NCBI GenBank assembly: GCA_000940995.1
Contig: CP005974.1
Span: forward strand, 186,001-250,000
From: Photobacterium gaetbulicola Gung47
GTDB taxonomy: Bacteria; Pseudomonadota; Gammaproteobacteria; Enterobacterales; Vibrionaceae
Length of the DNA: 64,000 nt
Direction: 5' to 3'
Made by a program: the position numbers and the translations under genes. Below, piece by piece: positions 19,237 through 27,811 of the stretch; position 1 is the stretch's first letter; every line of letters begins with the position of its first letter. The notes beneath the pieces are model-generated. The model was not told the DNA's origin. It saw only the letters and a program-made list of their open reading frames with translations, and searched no databases.

Positions 19237-19253
19237 TTGGCACGGTTCTCGCA
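19237..19253 (+). promoter_or_regulatory. Sigma-54 promoter glnAp2
   Basis: TTGGCACGGTTCTCGCA has GG and GC exactly 12 bases apart, the -24/-12 spacing of sigma-54 promoters; it differs from TGGCAC-N5-TTGCA at one base in the -12 element. Transcription should start near 19264 and be activated by phosphorylated NtrC. Confidence 0.85.
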
Positions 19254-19337
19254 ATGTACTTGGGCAATAGAGCAGAACACGCTCATTCCTAATTTGTTGC
19301 GGCTAGTTGCCCAACCTAACACCGGAGGTTACTCAAG

Positions 19338-20747
19338 ATGTCAGTAGAAAACGTACTTGCGCTGATCCAGGAAAACGAAGTTAAGTTTGTTGACCTACGC
19401 TTTACCGATACCAAAGGTAAAGAGCAGCACATCTCTATCCCTGCCCACCAGATCGATGCTGACTTCTTCGAAGAAGGTAAGATGTTCGACGGCTCTTCTG
19501 TTGCTGGTTGGAAAGGTATCAACGAATCAGATATGGTGATGATGCCAGACGCAGCGAGCGCGGTATTAGACCCGTTCACCGAAGATGCAACCCTGAACAT
19601 CCGCTGTGACATCCTAGAGCCTGCTACCATGCAAGGCTACGACCGTGACCCACGCTCTATTGCCAAGCGTGCTGAAGATTTCATGCGCTCAACCGGCATT
19701 GCCGACACCGTGCTAGTCGGCCCTGAGCCAGAGTTCTTCCTATTCGACGACGTGAAGTTCGCAACCGACATGTCAGGTTCTTTCTTCAAGATCGACGACG
19801 TAGAAGCCGCTTGGAACACAGGTTCTGATTTCGAAGGCGGTAACAAAGGCCACCGTCCAGGTGTTAAAGGCGGTTACTTCCCAGTCGCGCCAGTTGATTC
19901 ATCACAAGATATCCGTTCTGCCATGTGTCTCATCATGGAAGAGATGGGCCTAGTTGTTGAAGCGCACCACCACGAAGTAGCGACTGCGGGCCAGAACGAA
20001 ATCGCAACCCGCTTCAACACGCTGACCACCAAAGCCGACGAAATCCAAGTATACAAGTACGTAGTGCACAACGTTGCTCACGCATTTGGCAAGACAGCCA
20101 CCTTCATGCCTAAACCACTAGTCGGCGACAACGGCTCAGGTATGCACGTTCACCAGTCTCTGGCGAAAGACGGTGTTAACCTATTCGCTGGCGACAAGTA
20201 CGGCGGCCTGTCTGAAATGGCACTTTACTACATCGGTGGTATCATCAAGCACGCACGTGCAATCAATGCTTTTGCTAACCCAGCAACAAACTCGTACAAA
20301 CGTCTTGTTCCAGGTTTCGAAGCACCCGTTATGCTGGCTTACTCAGCTCGTAACCGCTCTGCTTCTATCCGTATCCCAGTGGTACCAAGCCCGAAAGCAC
20401 GCCGTATCGAAGTTCGCTTCGGTGATCCAGCAGCGAACCCATACCTGGCTTTCGCAGCCATGCTAATGGCAGGTCTTGACGGTATCCAGAACAAGATCCA
20501 CCCAGGCGAAGCAATGGACAAAGACCTGTACGACCTACCAGCAGAAGAAGCAGCAGAAATCCCAACGGTTGCTGAATCTCTACAAGGTGCACTGCAGGCA
20601 CTTGACGAGGACCGTGAGTTCCTAACAGCGGGTGGCGTATTCTCTGACGACTTTATCGATTCATACATCGGCCTGAAATCTCAGGATGTCGAGAAAATCA
20701 ACATGACCACGCACCCACTAGAGTTCGAACTGTACTACTCAGTTTAA
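19338..20747 (+). CDS. glnA: Glutamine synthetase type I
   Basis: A 469-residue dodecameric enzyme that makes glutamine from glutamate, ammonia and ATP. Beta-grasp DGSSVAGW, catalytic-domain GPEPEFFLFDDV, MHVHQSLAKDG and NRSASIRIP are all present. The adenylylation loop DLYDLPAEE keeps the Tyr modified by GlnE, marking it as the GSI-beta subtype. GGAGG precedes the ATG. Its promoter region combines a sigma-70 promoter, NtrC sites and a sigma-54 promoter, so expression should rise under nitrogen limitation. Codon use is strongly biased, as expected of an abundant enzyme. Confidence 0.99.
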   Translation: MSVENVLALIQENEVKFVDLRFTDTKGKEQHISIPAHQIDADFFEEGKMFDGSSVAGWKGINESDMVMMPDAASAVLDPFTEDATLNIRCDILEPATMQGYDRDPRSIAKRAEDFMRSTGIADTVLVGPEPEFFLFDDVKFATDMSGSFFKIDDVEAAWNTGSDFEGGNKGHRPGVKGGYFPVAPVDSSQDIRSAMCLIMEEMGLVVEAHHHEVATAGQNEIATRFNTLTTKADEIQVYKYVVHNVAHAFGKTATFMPKPLVGDNGSGMHVHQSLAKDGVNLFAGDKYGGLSEMALYYIGGIIKHARAINAFANPATNSYKRLVPGFEAPVMLAYSARNRSASIRIPVVPSPKARRIEVRFGDPAANPYLAFAAMLMAGLDGIQNKIHPGEAMDKDLYDLPAEEAAEIPTVAESLQGALQALDEDREFLTAGGVFSDDFIDSYIGLKSQDVEKINMTTHPLEFELYYSV

Positions 20748-20780
20748 GTAACTGATAAACAAGTCGTCATAATAGATTTA

Positions 20781-20806
20781 GGCCAGCTTCACAAGCTGGC
20801 CTTTTT
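20781..20806 (+). terminator. Rho-independent terminator of glnA
   Basis: GGCCAGCTTCACAAGCTGGCC hairpin followed by five T; it separates glnA from the downstream regulators, so glnL-glnG need their own promoter or read-through. Confidence 0.92.
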
Positions 20807-20870
20807 GATCTTGTCCGCCTCTCTGATGCTGCTAACAATAACCGCAACACCCACAACCCAATAGCACACC

Positions 20871-21434
20871 ATGTACGGGAACCCACATGTATTCGCGGCT
20901 TTTTTAGCGGCTATGGCCACGCTCCCCTCCACCACGTCGGCCTCCCAAATCTATACCTGGCAGGACGAAGCCGGTACCCTCCACTTTTCCGATCAGCCCC
21001 ACCCCGGCGCCTCGGCGATCTACATCCAGCCGCCAGAAGTATCCTCCCCGCCCCAGCCTGACATAATCGATACCGAGATAAACGCCGAGCAACAGCCAAG
21101 CGACGCTATCCAACCCGCGCCAACCATAACACTCGCCAACCCGACCCATCAGCAAACCCTGCGTGACAACCAAGGTAACATTACGGTAACCGCGGTCGCC
21201 AGCCGTAAGCTCAACCAAGGCCACAGCGCCCAGTTGCGCCTTGATGGTGAGGTATATGGGCGGCCTCAGGCCCTGCTGACCTGGCCCCTCACCAATATAG
21301 ATCGCGGCAGCCATACCCTGCAGGTCGATTTACTCAAACACGGCAAGGTTATTGCATCATCTGAAGAAATTACTGTCTTCTTGCACCGTGCCCGTATCAA
21401 CCAACGCCCGGCACCACACCCAGTGCCCAAATAA
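20871..21434 (+). CDS. DUF4124 periplasmic protein
   Basis: A 187-residue secreted protein. A signal peptide (about residues 1-24) is followed by a DUF4124 domain (IYTWQDEAGTLHFSDQPHPGA), a Pro/Gln-rich linker and a C-terminal Ig-like region (LANPTHQQTLRDNQGNITV to ITVFLHR). Such proteins commonly sit between glnA and glnL in vibrios; their role is unknown. The ribosome site is poor, so the exact start is uncertain. Confidence 0.8.
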   Translation: MYGNPHVFAAFLAAMATLPSTTSASQIYTWQDEAGTLHFSDQPHPGASAIYIQPPEVSSPPQPDIIDTEINAEQQPSDAIQPAPTITLANPTHQQTLRDNQGNITVTAVASRKLNQGHSAQLRLDGEVYGRPQALLTWPLTNIDRGSHTLQVDLLKHGKVIASSEEITVFLHRARINQRPAPHPVPK

Positions 21435-21455
21435 CAGGCGTTCACCATTTTTTCG

Positions 21456-21538
21456 TTCACGATCCCAGACAGACAGGCTACACTTGATTGCACCAATATG
21501 GTGCATTTGCAGTTCAATGCACCATGATGAACTGCACC
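21456..21538 (+). promoter_or_regulatory. Predicted glnL promoter with NtrC operators
   Basis: A candidate sigma-70 promoter has TTCACG (21456-21461), a 17-base spacer and TACACT (21479-21484). Directly over the predicted start site lies a perfect NtrC operator, TGCACCAATATGGTGCA (21489-21505). Further TGCACC half sites are at 21518-21523 and 21533-21538, and a nine-base inverted repeat (TGCAGTTCA / TGAACTGCA) spans 21508-21536. The arrangement fits repression of glnL-glnG by NtrC, as known for glnLp in enteric bacteria. Confidence 0.75.
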
Positions 21539-21554
21539 AACAAGGATGGTAATT

Positions 21555-22604
21555 GTGACGGCTGACTTTTCTTCCCTGATCCTCGACAACCAAGTCACGG
21601 CAATCGTGTTGCTCGATGAGTCGCTGACCATACGCTACGTCAACCCGGCTGCTGAGCAGCTGTTGTCGTTCAGCAAGCGCCGGCTCAACAACACTCGCTT
21701 CCCGGATCTGCTCCAGCACACCTCGCTGGACTTAACCCTGCTCCCCGAAACGCTGCAAAGTGGGCAAGGACTGGCCGACAGCGACGTGACGTTTGTCATC
21801 GACGGCCGCCACCACACCCTGGAGCTCAATGCCAGCCCGCTGTCGTGGCAGCGCGAGCTATTGATCCTGCTAGAGCTAAAACCGATTGACCAGCAGCGCC
21901 GGATCAGCCAGGAGCTCAGCCAGCACGCCCAGCAGCAAGCCGCCAAGGAATTGGTACGCGGGCTGGCCCATGAAATAAAGAACCCACTCGGCGGCCTGCG
22001 CGGTGCCGCCCAGCTACTGGAGAAAACCCTGCCCGACCCGAGCTATACCGAATACACCCAGATGATCATCGAGCAGGCCGACCGGCTGCGCAACCTGGTC
22101 GATCGCCTGCTCGGGCCGCAGCGTCCCGGCAACCGCCAGAAAGACAACATCCACGTGGTGCTAGAAAAAGTCCGCCAGCTGATCAGTATCGACTGCGGCG
22201 AGAATATCCAGCTGCACCGCGACTACGATCCCAGCCTGCCCGACTTCACTATGGATGCCGAGCAGCTGGAGCAGGCGATCCTCAATATTGTCAGTAATGC
22301 GTCACTGGCTCTCAAGCAGCACGGCGGCGGTAATATCACCCTCAAAACCCGCACCGCCCACCAGGCGCTGATCCACGGCAAACGCTATCGGGTGGCCGCC
22401 AAGATCGACATTATCGACGATGGCCCCGGGATCCCGAGCGATATTCAGGACACCTTGTTCTACCCCATGGTCACCGGGCGCGAAGGCGGCACCGGACTCG
22501 GGCTGTCCATTGCACAGAACCTGGTCGACCAGCACCAAGGCAAGATAGAAGTCGTAAGCTGGCTGGGCCATACCAAATTCACCTTGTATTTACCGATTAT
22601 GTAG
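21555..22604 (+). CDS. glnL: Nitrogen sensor histidine kinase NtrB
   Basis: A 349-residue soluble sensor kinase/phosphatase. A PAS domain (about 8-70) is followed by the dimerisation/phosphoacceptor helix with LAHEIKNPLGG and the ATP-binding domain with N (NIVSNAS), G1 (DDGPGIP) and G2 (GGTGLGLS) boxes. It phosphorylates NtrC under nitrogen limitation and dephosphorylates it when PII signals sufficiency. I choose the GTG at 21555 because AAGGA lies eight bases upstream and the length equals E. coli GlnL; the ATG at 21546 overlaps that ribosome site. Confidence 0.96.
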   Translation: MTADFSSLILDNQVTAIVLLDESLTIRYVNPAAEQLLSFSKRRLNNTRFPDLLQHTSLDLTLLPETLQSGQGLADSDVTFVIDGRHHTLELNASPLSWQRELLILLELKPIDQQRRISQELSQHAQQQAAKELVRGLAHEIKNPLGGLRGAAQLLEKTLPDPSYTEYTQMIIEQADRLRNLVDRLLGPQRPGNRQKDNIHVVLEKVRQLISIDCGENIQLHRDYDPSLPDFTMDAEQLEQAILNIVSNASLALKQHGGGNITLKTRTAHQALIHGKRYRVAAKIDIIDDGPGIPSDIQDTLFYPMVTGREGGTGLGLSIAQNLVDQHQGKIEVVSWLGHTKFTLYLPIM

Positions 22605-22614
22605 AGGATTCACC

Positions 22615-24030
22615 ATGAGCAAAGGACTAATTTGGGTCGTTGATGACGACAGCTCAATCCGCTGGGTGCTGGAGCGGACCCTCAATGCAGCCGGACTAAA
22701 ATGTGAAACCTTCGCCAATGCCGATAGCGTGGTCGAAGCCCTGGAGCGCAGCGTACCCGACGTGCTGGTCTCCGATATCCGCATGCCGGGGATGGATGGC
22801 TTTTCGTTGCTCAAGGTGCTGCAGGCCGATTACCCGACCCTACCGGTCATCATCATGACCGCCCATTCCGATCTCGATGCCGCGGTGAACGCCTACCAGG
22901 AGGGAGCCTTCGAATACCTACCCAAACCATTCGATATCGATGAGGCCGTGAGCCTGGTCGAACGTGCCGTCACCCACAGTCAGGAGCAAAAACGCCAGCA
23001 GCAGCCGGAGACAATAGAAAAGAATGCCCCGGAGATCATCGGCGAGGCCCCCGCTATGCAGGAGGTATTCCGGGCCATCGGCCGTCTGTCCCGCTCTTCA
23101 ATATCGGTCCTGATCAACGGTGAGTCCGGTACCGGTAAAGAGCTGGTTGCCCATGCGCTGCACCGCCACAGCCCGCGCAGCCACAAGGAGTTCATTGCCC
23201 TCAATATGGCGGCAATCCCCAAAGACCTGATCGAATCGGAACTGTTCGGCCATGAGAAAGGCGCCTTTACCGGTGCCAATAATGTCCGCCAGGGCCGTTT
23301 CGAGCAGGCCAACGGCGGCACCCTGTTCCTTGATGAAATCGGTGATATGCCGCTGGATATCCAGACCCGCTTGTTGAGGGTGCTGGCTGACGGCCAGTTC
23401 TACCGGGTCGGCGGCCACTCGCCGGTCAATGTCGATGTCCGGATCATTGCCGCCACCCACCAGAACCTCGAACGCCTGGTGGCCGACGGGGACTTCCGCG
23501 AAGATCTGTTCCACCGTCTCAACGTGATCCGGGTCCACCTACCAGCGCTCAAAGACCGCCGCCAAGACATCCCGCAGCTGACCCGACACTTTCTCAAGCG
23601 CGCTTCCGACGAGCTGGGAGTCGAGGTAAAAACCCTCCACCCGGATACCGAGGAGGCCCTGACGGTGCTGGACTGGCCGGGCAATGTTCGCCAGCTGGAA
23701 AACACCTGTCGTTGGCTTACCGTCATGGCCAGCGGCAAAGAGATTCTGCCGGCCGACTTACCGCCGGAACTACTTGCCCCAAGCCAACCGCAAGCCAGCG
23801 AAGGCGGCCATCAGCATTGGCACCATGCATTGGAAAAATGGGCCTTCGACAACCTCCGCCAGGGCCACCAGAACCTGCTGGGTGAGGCATTACCGGAGTT
23901 TGAGAAAATCCTGCTGGAAGCCGCACTGGAACACACCCACGGCCACAAGCAGGAAGCGGCCCGCCTACTGGGCTGGGGGCGCAATACCCTAACCCGCAAA
24001 CTTAAAGAGCTCAATGTCGTGACCGACTAG
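22615..24030 (+). CDS. glnG: Nitrogen response regulator NtrC
   Basis: A 471-residue sigma-54 activator. The receiver domain (1-120) carries the phosphoacceptor Asp in VLVSDIRMPGMDG. The AAA+ domain (about 140-380) has Walker A GESGTGKE and the sigma-54 contact loop GAFTGA. A Fis-type helix-turn-helix (KQEAARLLGWGRNTLTRKL) ends the protein. It lies ten bases after glnL and should act on the glnA enhancer sites found upstream. Confidence 0.98.
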   Translation: MSKGLIWVVDDDSSIRWVLERTLNAAGLKCETFANADSVVEALERSVPDVLVSDIRMPGMDGFSLLKVLQADYPTLPVIIMTAHSDLDAAVNAYQEGAFEYLPKPFDIDEAVSLVERAVTHSQEQKRQQQPETIEKNAPEIIGEAPAMQEVFRAIGRLSRSSISVLINGESGTGKELVAHALHRHSPRSHKEFIALNMAAIPKDLIESELFGHEKGAFTGANNVRQGRFEQANGGTLFLDEIGDMPLDIQTRLLRVLADGQFYRVGGHSPVNVDVRIIAATHQNLERLVADGDFREDLFHRLNVIRVHLPALKDRRQDIPQLTRHFLKRASDELGVEVKTLHPDTEEALTVLDWPGNVRQLENTCRWLTVMASGKEILPADLPPELLAPSQPQASEGGHQHWHHALEKWAFDNLRQGHQNLLGEALPEFEKILLEAALEHTHGHKQEAARLLGWGRNTLTRKLKELNVVTD

Positions 24031-24039
24031 TTCGCTTTT

Positions 24040-24084
24040 TGTGCGGAAGGACATTCACCCACACATTGAATTTCTTTCCGCACA
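24040..24084. repeat. Inverted repeat after glnG
   Basis: Nine-base arms TGTGCGGAA / TTCCGCACA with a 27-base loop. There is no U tract on either side, so it is not a standard terminator; it may stabilise the glnG transcript end. Confidence 0.55.
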
Positions 24085-24189
24085 ATACAAAACGCTAAAG
24101 CCGAGGCACTAGACAGTCGCAGCGGAAATTAAATCGCAGTCACTGGCCATTTTTTGACCTACCCCCATTCCATCTTCGTTCGTTTTGCG

Positions 24190-24271
24190 TACAATACCCC
24201 CCGACTTCAGCCTCCCCTGAAGCCACACCACACAATGCAACATAACACCAAGAACACAGTGGGAACCCCAC
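24190..24271 (+). promoter_or_regulatory. Predicted promoter and structured leader of the 42-codon ORF
   Basis: TACAAT at 24190-24195 is a good -10 element; no strong -35 is seen. The predicted leader holds two hairpins: CTTCAG-N6-CTGAAG (24205-24222) and GTGGG-AAC-CCCAC (24259-24271). The second ends one base before the start codon and contains the only Shine-Dalgarno-like GGGA. Confidence 0.45.
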
Positions 24272-24272
24272 C

Positions 24273-24401
24273 ATGCTGGATAGTATCTTTTCATTCAGCG
24301 TGGCAATGCCTGCTGTCAGCGAAATCGCAGCCAATGGCCCGGGCCATTTTGCTGCCGGGATCCTGGCACTGATTGCCGCGGTGAACATGTTTAACGGCTG
24401 A
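24273..24401 (+). CDS. Candidate 42-residue hydrophobic small protein
   Basis: The ATG at 24273 opens a 42-residue frame ending at a TGA at 24401. The sequence starts MLDSIFSFSVAMPAVSEIAA and has a hydrophobic C-terminal half (FAAGILALIAAVNMF), long enough for a short membrane or amphipathic helix. A rho-independent terminator begins 22 bases after the stop, and a -10 box lies about 80 bases upstream, so this looks like its own transcription unit between glnG and hemN. I do not recognise the family. It could instead be a small regulatory RNA whose frame is chance. Confidence 0.55.
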   Translation: MLDSIFSFSVAMPAVSEIAANGPGHFAAGILALIAAVNMFNG

Positions 24402-24422
24402 TCACTTAGCTTAGTCGATACC

Positions 24423-24459
24423 AAAAAGCCCCCGAGCCATTACAGCTCGAGGGCTTTTT
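24423..24459. terminator. Bidirectional terminator between the small ORF and hemN
   Basis: AAAAAGCCCCCGAGC / GCTCGAGGGCTTTTT with a seven-base loop; A and T tracts on both sides let it serve the plus-strand small ORF and the minus-strand hemN. Confidence 0.9.
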
Positions 24460-24494
24460 GTTTATTTGTGCGATGCAACCAGTACGGCGCGGGG

Positions 24495-25868
24495 TTAAAT
24501 CACCCGAGAGAACTGCTGCTGGCGGGCACGGTGGCGCAGGTACTTATCAAAGCTCATACAGATATTGCGGATCAGCAATCGACCTTTTGGCACGACATCA
24601 ATCGCGGTATCGCTCACCTCAACCAGCCCATCGGTAATGAAGGTCTGTAGCAACTCGATATCTTCGGCAAAGTAGCTATCGAACTCGATACCAAACTGCT
24701 GCTCAATCGCTGTTTTATCCAAATGGAAGTTACAGATCAGAGATTTGATCACCTCACGGCGCAGCAGGTCATCATCGTCCAGCGAGACCCCTTTCCACAG
24801 CGCTTCGCGCTTTTCGCCGACACTGGCGTAGTATTGCTTCAGCTCCTTCTGATTCTGGGCGTAGCAATTACCAATCATCGAAATTGCCGATACCCCCAAC
24901 CCAAGCAGATCACAGTCCCCCTGGGTGGTATAGCCCTGGAAGTTACGGTGCAGGATCCCTTCGCGCTGGGCAACCGCCAGTTCATCTTCCGGCAGGGCAA
25001 AATGATCCATCCCGATAAACTGGTAGCCGTCACCGGTCAGAGTGGCGATGGTCTGCTGCAAGATGGTCAGCTTCTCGTTGGCCTGCGGCAGATCCGCCTC
25101 CTTGATTTTACGCTGGGCAGCGAACAGCTTTGGCATATGGGCGTAGTTGAAAATAGACAAACGGCCCGGGCGCATAGTCAGCACCTGCTCCAGTGTCTGG
25201 GCAAACAACTCTGGGTTCTGCTTTGGCAATCCGTAGATCAAATCCAGGTTAGTCGAACGGAAACCCAAGTCGCGGGCACGCTCTACCATGGCAAAGATAA
25301 ACGCCTCATCCTGCTCGCGGTTAACCAACTTCTGGACTTCCTTATTGAAGTCTTGCACCCCGATACTCAGGCGGTTGAATCCCTCGCTACGCAGGTGATC
25401 TAGCATATCGAGCTCAATTTCACGCGGGTCAACCTCGATGCTGATCTCGGCATCAGGCGCAAAGGTAAACTGGTCACGCAGCAATCCCATCAAGCGGCTC
25501 ACCTGCGGCTTGGTCAGGAACGTCGGCGTACCACCACCCCAGTGCAACTGGCTGACCGTTCGCTCGCCCAGCAGCGCCGCGCGTTGACGGATCTCCTGCT
25601 CCAGCGCATCAAGGTACTGATCGGCCTTATGCTGGTGGCGGGTGATAATTTTATTACAGCCACAGTAATAGCACAGCTTGTGGCAGAACGGGATATGAAC
25701 ATACAACGACAGGTTGCGCTCAGGATACTGGGCGCACGCCATGTCAAATTCCGCGGACGTGAATGCTTCGTGAAACTCCAACGCTGTCGGGTAAGAGGTA
25801 TAGCGCGGCCCCGAATAGTTATATTTTTCGATTAGGGCCTGATCCCAAATAATCTGCTCATTTGACAT
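24495..25868 (-). CDS. hemN: Oxygen-independent coproporphyrinogen III oxidase
   Basis: A 457-residue radical-SAM enzyme that decarboxylates coproporphyrinogen III to protoporphyrinogen IX without oxygen. The iron-sulfur motif CHKLCYYCGC (CxxxCxxC plus the extra Cys typical of HemN) lies near residue 62, followed by the GGG(T)P motif WGGGTPTFL. Length equals E. coli HemN. It ends at a shared terminator. Confidence 0.97.
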   Translation of the reverse strand: MSNEQIIWDQALIEKYNYSGPRYTSYPTALEFHEAFTSAEFDMACAQYPERNLSLYVHIPFCHKLCYYCGCNKIITRHQHKADQYLDALEQEIRQRAALLGERTVSQLHWGGGTPTFLTKPQVSRLMGLLRDQFTFAPDAEISIEVDPREIELDMLDHLRSEGFNRLSIGVQDFNKEVQKLVNREQDEAFIFAMVERARDLGFRSTNLDLIYGLPKQNPELFAQTLEQVLTMRPGRLSIFNYAHMPKLFAAQRKIKEADLPQANEKLTILQQTIATLTGDGYQFIGMDHFALPEDELAVAQREGILHRNFQGYTTQGDCDLLGLGVSAISMIGNCYAQNQKELKQYYASVGEKREALWKGVSLDDDDLLRREVIKSLICNFHLDKTAIEQQFGIEFDSYFAEDIELLQTFITDGLVEVSDTAIDVVPKGRLLIRNICMSFDKYLRHRARQQQFSRVI

Positions 25869-25974
25869 GACTTACTTCCACTAAATTTAGAGGGGAGAAA
25901 AATATTGGCCGCCCAGTGTGACACAACTTGGTTAAGATGTAGATAGAAGATAACTAAACTGCCAAGCCGATCAA

Positions 25975-26008
25975 TTTTCCCCTGCCTCTGAGTATAGACA
26001 GGGGAAAA
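25975..26008. repeat. Inverted repeat between DUF2489 gene and hemN
   Basis: A perfect ten-base inverted repeat, TTTTCCCCTG / CAGGGGAAAA, with a 14-base loop, 13 bases after the DUF2489 stop. It probably acts as a terminator or transcript-end hairpin on the minus strand, though the U tract is poor. Confidence 0.6.
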
Positions 26009-26020
26009 CAGCTACTGGTA

Positions 26021-26506
26021 TCAAGCGGCAGGCTTGGCCGCCAAGATCAAGTCCAGCTCAGACTTGATAGTATCTAGCAGGCGGGCTTCGGCCTTCATCC
26101 TGACCAAATCCAGTTGCATCCGCTCTTGCTTGGCCAGGGTCTTGCGCTGCTCACCGCGAGGCATGTCCTTCACCACCTGATATAACTCGTGCATCGCCGG
26201 GTACTGGCTGGCAAAGTCAACCTGATGATCGCCCTGCAGGACTTCCATCAGTTTGTACAGGCGGATGGCAATTTCTGACATATCGCACTCATCCTGCTTA
26301 CCGGCTTGGGCGATGATCAAGACGCTTTCCATGATGTTGGCATTGCGCTGCTTGATCCCTTCCTCCTGCTGACGCTGGGCGCGAGCAAGAAACGCCTTGT
26401 GGCGCTGGGTCTGCTGGTAGAGTTTATACAACAAATAGCCGGCATAGCTTGCCAGTACCGCAACAATCAGGCCGGCCAGTCCTAGCCACAATGTCATATC
26501 CTGCAA
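26021..26506 (-). CDS. DUF2489 membrane-anchored protein
   Basis: A 161-residue protein with one N-terminal membrane helix (about residues 4-28, LWLGLAGLIVAVLASYAGYLLY) and a helical cytoplasmic remainder containing CDMSEIAIRLYKLMEVL. It matches the DUF2489 pattern, of unknown function. Translation probably starts at the TTG at 26506, because AAGGAG (the end of yihI) sits six bases before it; the ATG at 26497 is three codons in. It follows yihI by three bases. Confidence 0.8.
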   Translation of the reverse strand: MQDMTLWLGLAGLIVAVLASYAGYLLYKLYQQTQRHKAFLARAQRQQEEGIKQRNANIMESVLIIAQAGKQDECDMSEIAIRLYKLMEVLQGDHQVDFASQYPAMHELYQVVKDMPRGEQRKTLAKQERMQLDLVRMKAEARLLDTIKSELDLILAAKPAA

Positions 26507-26509
26507 GGC

Positions 26510-27046
26510 TTACTCCTTGTCGAAATCGTCGTAGTCCATGTTTTCGAACTGATCGAGCAAATCGTCATCGGAACGAGGACCGCGAGTCGCTACCTCTTCC
26601 ATCTCCGGCTCGTCGTCGTCCAGCAAACCTAGCTGGTTCATCAGCTGCTCGATACGGTCCAGCTTCTGGTCAACTTGCTTCTGCAGGCCTGCGCCCAGTT
26701 TCTCACCGGCCTCAATGCGATCTAGCAGTACCATTAGCTGGGCATCATTTTCCAGCATCTGCAGCTCCTGCTCGGCGCTCATGCGACGCTGCTGCTTGGT
26801 CATCGGCTTCTTCGGCTCGACAATCAATGGGATCGCTTTCTTGCTGCCATGGCGTGGATCTTTACGCTGGGCGGCTTTGCGGGCATCTTCTGGCGTTACC
26901 ATAGAGTGGCGGCTACCAGATTTAAGGCCTTTGCGCTTGCGATCTTTCTTACGCTGCAGACCATCAAGATCGTGCTGGGTGCGGGTCTTTACGGTGACTA
27001 CCTGATCGGACATCCCGGTAGTACGGCTTCTTTTCTTACGGGTCAT
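26510..27046 (-). CDS. yihI: Der GTPase-activating protein YihI
   Basis: A 178-residue protein with a very basic N-terminus (MTRKKRSR, then RKKDRKRKGLKSGSR), the KDPRHGSKKAIPL block, and an acidic C-terminal half. This matches YihI, which stimulates GTP hydrolysis by the ribosome-assembly GTPase Der. Its start overlaps the methyltransferase stop by one base. The neighbourhood hemN-yihI-csrC-engB is the same as in E. coli. Confidence 0.93.
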   Translation of the reverse strand: MTRKKRSRTTGMSDQVVTVKTRTQHDLDGLQRKKDRKRKGLKSGSRHSMVTPEDARKAAQRKDPRHGSKKAIPLIVEPKKPMTKQQRRMSAEQELQMLENDAQLMVLLDRIEAGEKLGAGLQKQVDQKLDRIEQLMNQLGLLDDDEPEMEEVATRGPRSDDDLLDQFENMDYDDFDKE

Positions 27047-27687
27047 TACTGGGTTTTCCTCAGCAAAATTACATCATTCCCGACAAATTCCACCGCCAGG
27101 CTATCTCGTTGGGCCAGGTAGTGGAATGTTTCGCGGCTAAAAAAGCTCACGTGGGTCGGATCGTTCTTGTAATGCCATTGCGCAAAGGCATCTGCATCTC
27201 GTGCCAGTTTGGTCATCAGGCCCAGCCAACCACCGGGCTTTACCATACCAACCAGCTGCCCCCACTCCTTCGCAGGCGTATAAAAGTGTTCGATCGCTTC
27301 CGTACAGGTCACAAAGTCGTATTGTGTCTCCAGCACGGCCGGCTTATCGGCAAAGTACGGATCATAGACCGCCATCTTGTGACCGGCTTCGGCCAGCATC
27401 AGCGACAGAGTCGGGCCGGGGCCGCAGCCAAAATCCAAACCGCGGCGCGGCGAGCTGCCGAGACGTTCCATCAGCGGATCGGCCAGCCGGGCGAGAAAAC
27501 GCCGGTAGCCTAAGTCTTCCGGGTTATTCTCATGCAAATCATAGTGCGCTTTCTCTTCTTGCGGCGACAATCTCGACTCGGGATCGGCAAAAATCAAGGC
27601 GCACTCCCCACAGCGGAAATAGTGCCGGCGCCGATCTTCAAAAAACGGCGTAATGCTTTGGCTCTGGCACAACGGACATGGGGCCAT
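27046..27687 (-). CDS. Class I SAM-dependent methyltransferase with N-terminal zinc motif
   Basis: A 213-residue protein. Residues 4-31 carry two Cys pairs (CPLC ... CGEC), a probable zinc ribbon. They are followed by a Rossmann methyltransferase core with the SAM-binding motif LDFGCGPGPTLSL near residue 83 and TCTEAIEHF. The substrate is not evident. It is the first gene of a minus-strand set with yihI and DUF2489 and has GGAG before its ATG. Confidence 0.85.
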   Translation of the reverse strand: MAPCPLCQSQSITPFFEDRRRHYFRCGECALIFADPESRLSPQEEKAHYDLHENNPEDLGYRRFLARLADPLMERLGSSPRRGLDFGCGPGPTLSLMLAEAGHKMAVYDPYFADKPAVLETQYDFVTCTEAIEHFYTPAKEWGQLVGMVKPGGWLGLMTKLARDADAFAQWHYKNDPTHVSFFSRETFHYLAQRDSLAVEFVGNDVILLRKTQ

Positions 27688-27811
27688 CTTCGCTCTCCTG
27701 TTAACTTTATCGCACAGGGCATTGCCGCGGCGCTCAATGAAGCCGGGTATAATAGCAGATTTGATGGAGAAATGTGCACTACTAAGGTTGGCACGGCAAG
27801 TGGCGGAAAAG

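Noticed and set aside
24109..24424. Minus-strand frames of 61 and 94 residues opposite the 42-codon ORF
   Set aside because: They would read through the hemN-side terminator region in the wrong direction and lack start signals; the plus-strand unit explains the terminator better.
25960..25980. FNR site upstream of hemN
   Set aside because: Only one half (GATCAA) is present, and the position is in the DUF2489 3' region rather than at a clear promoter.
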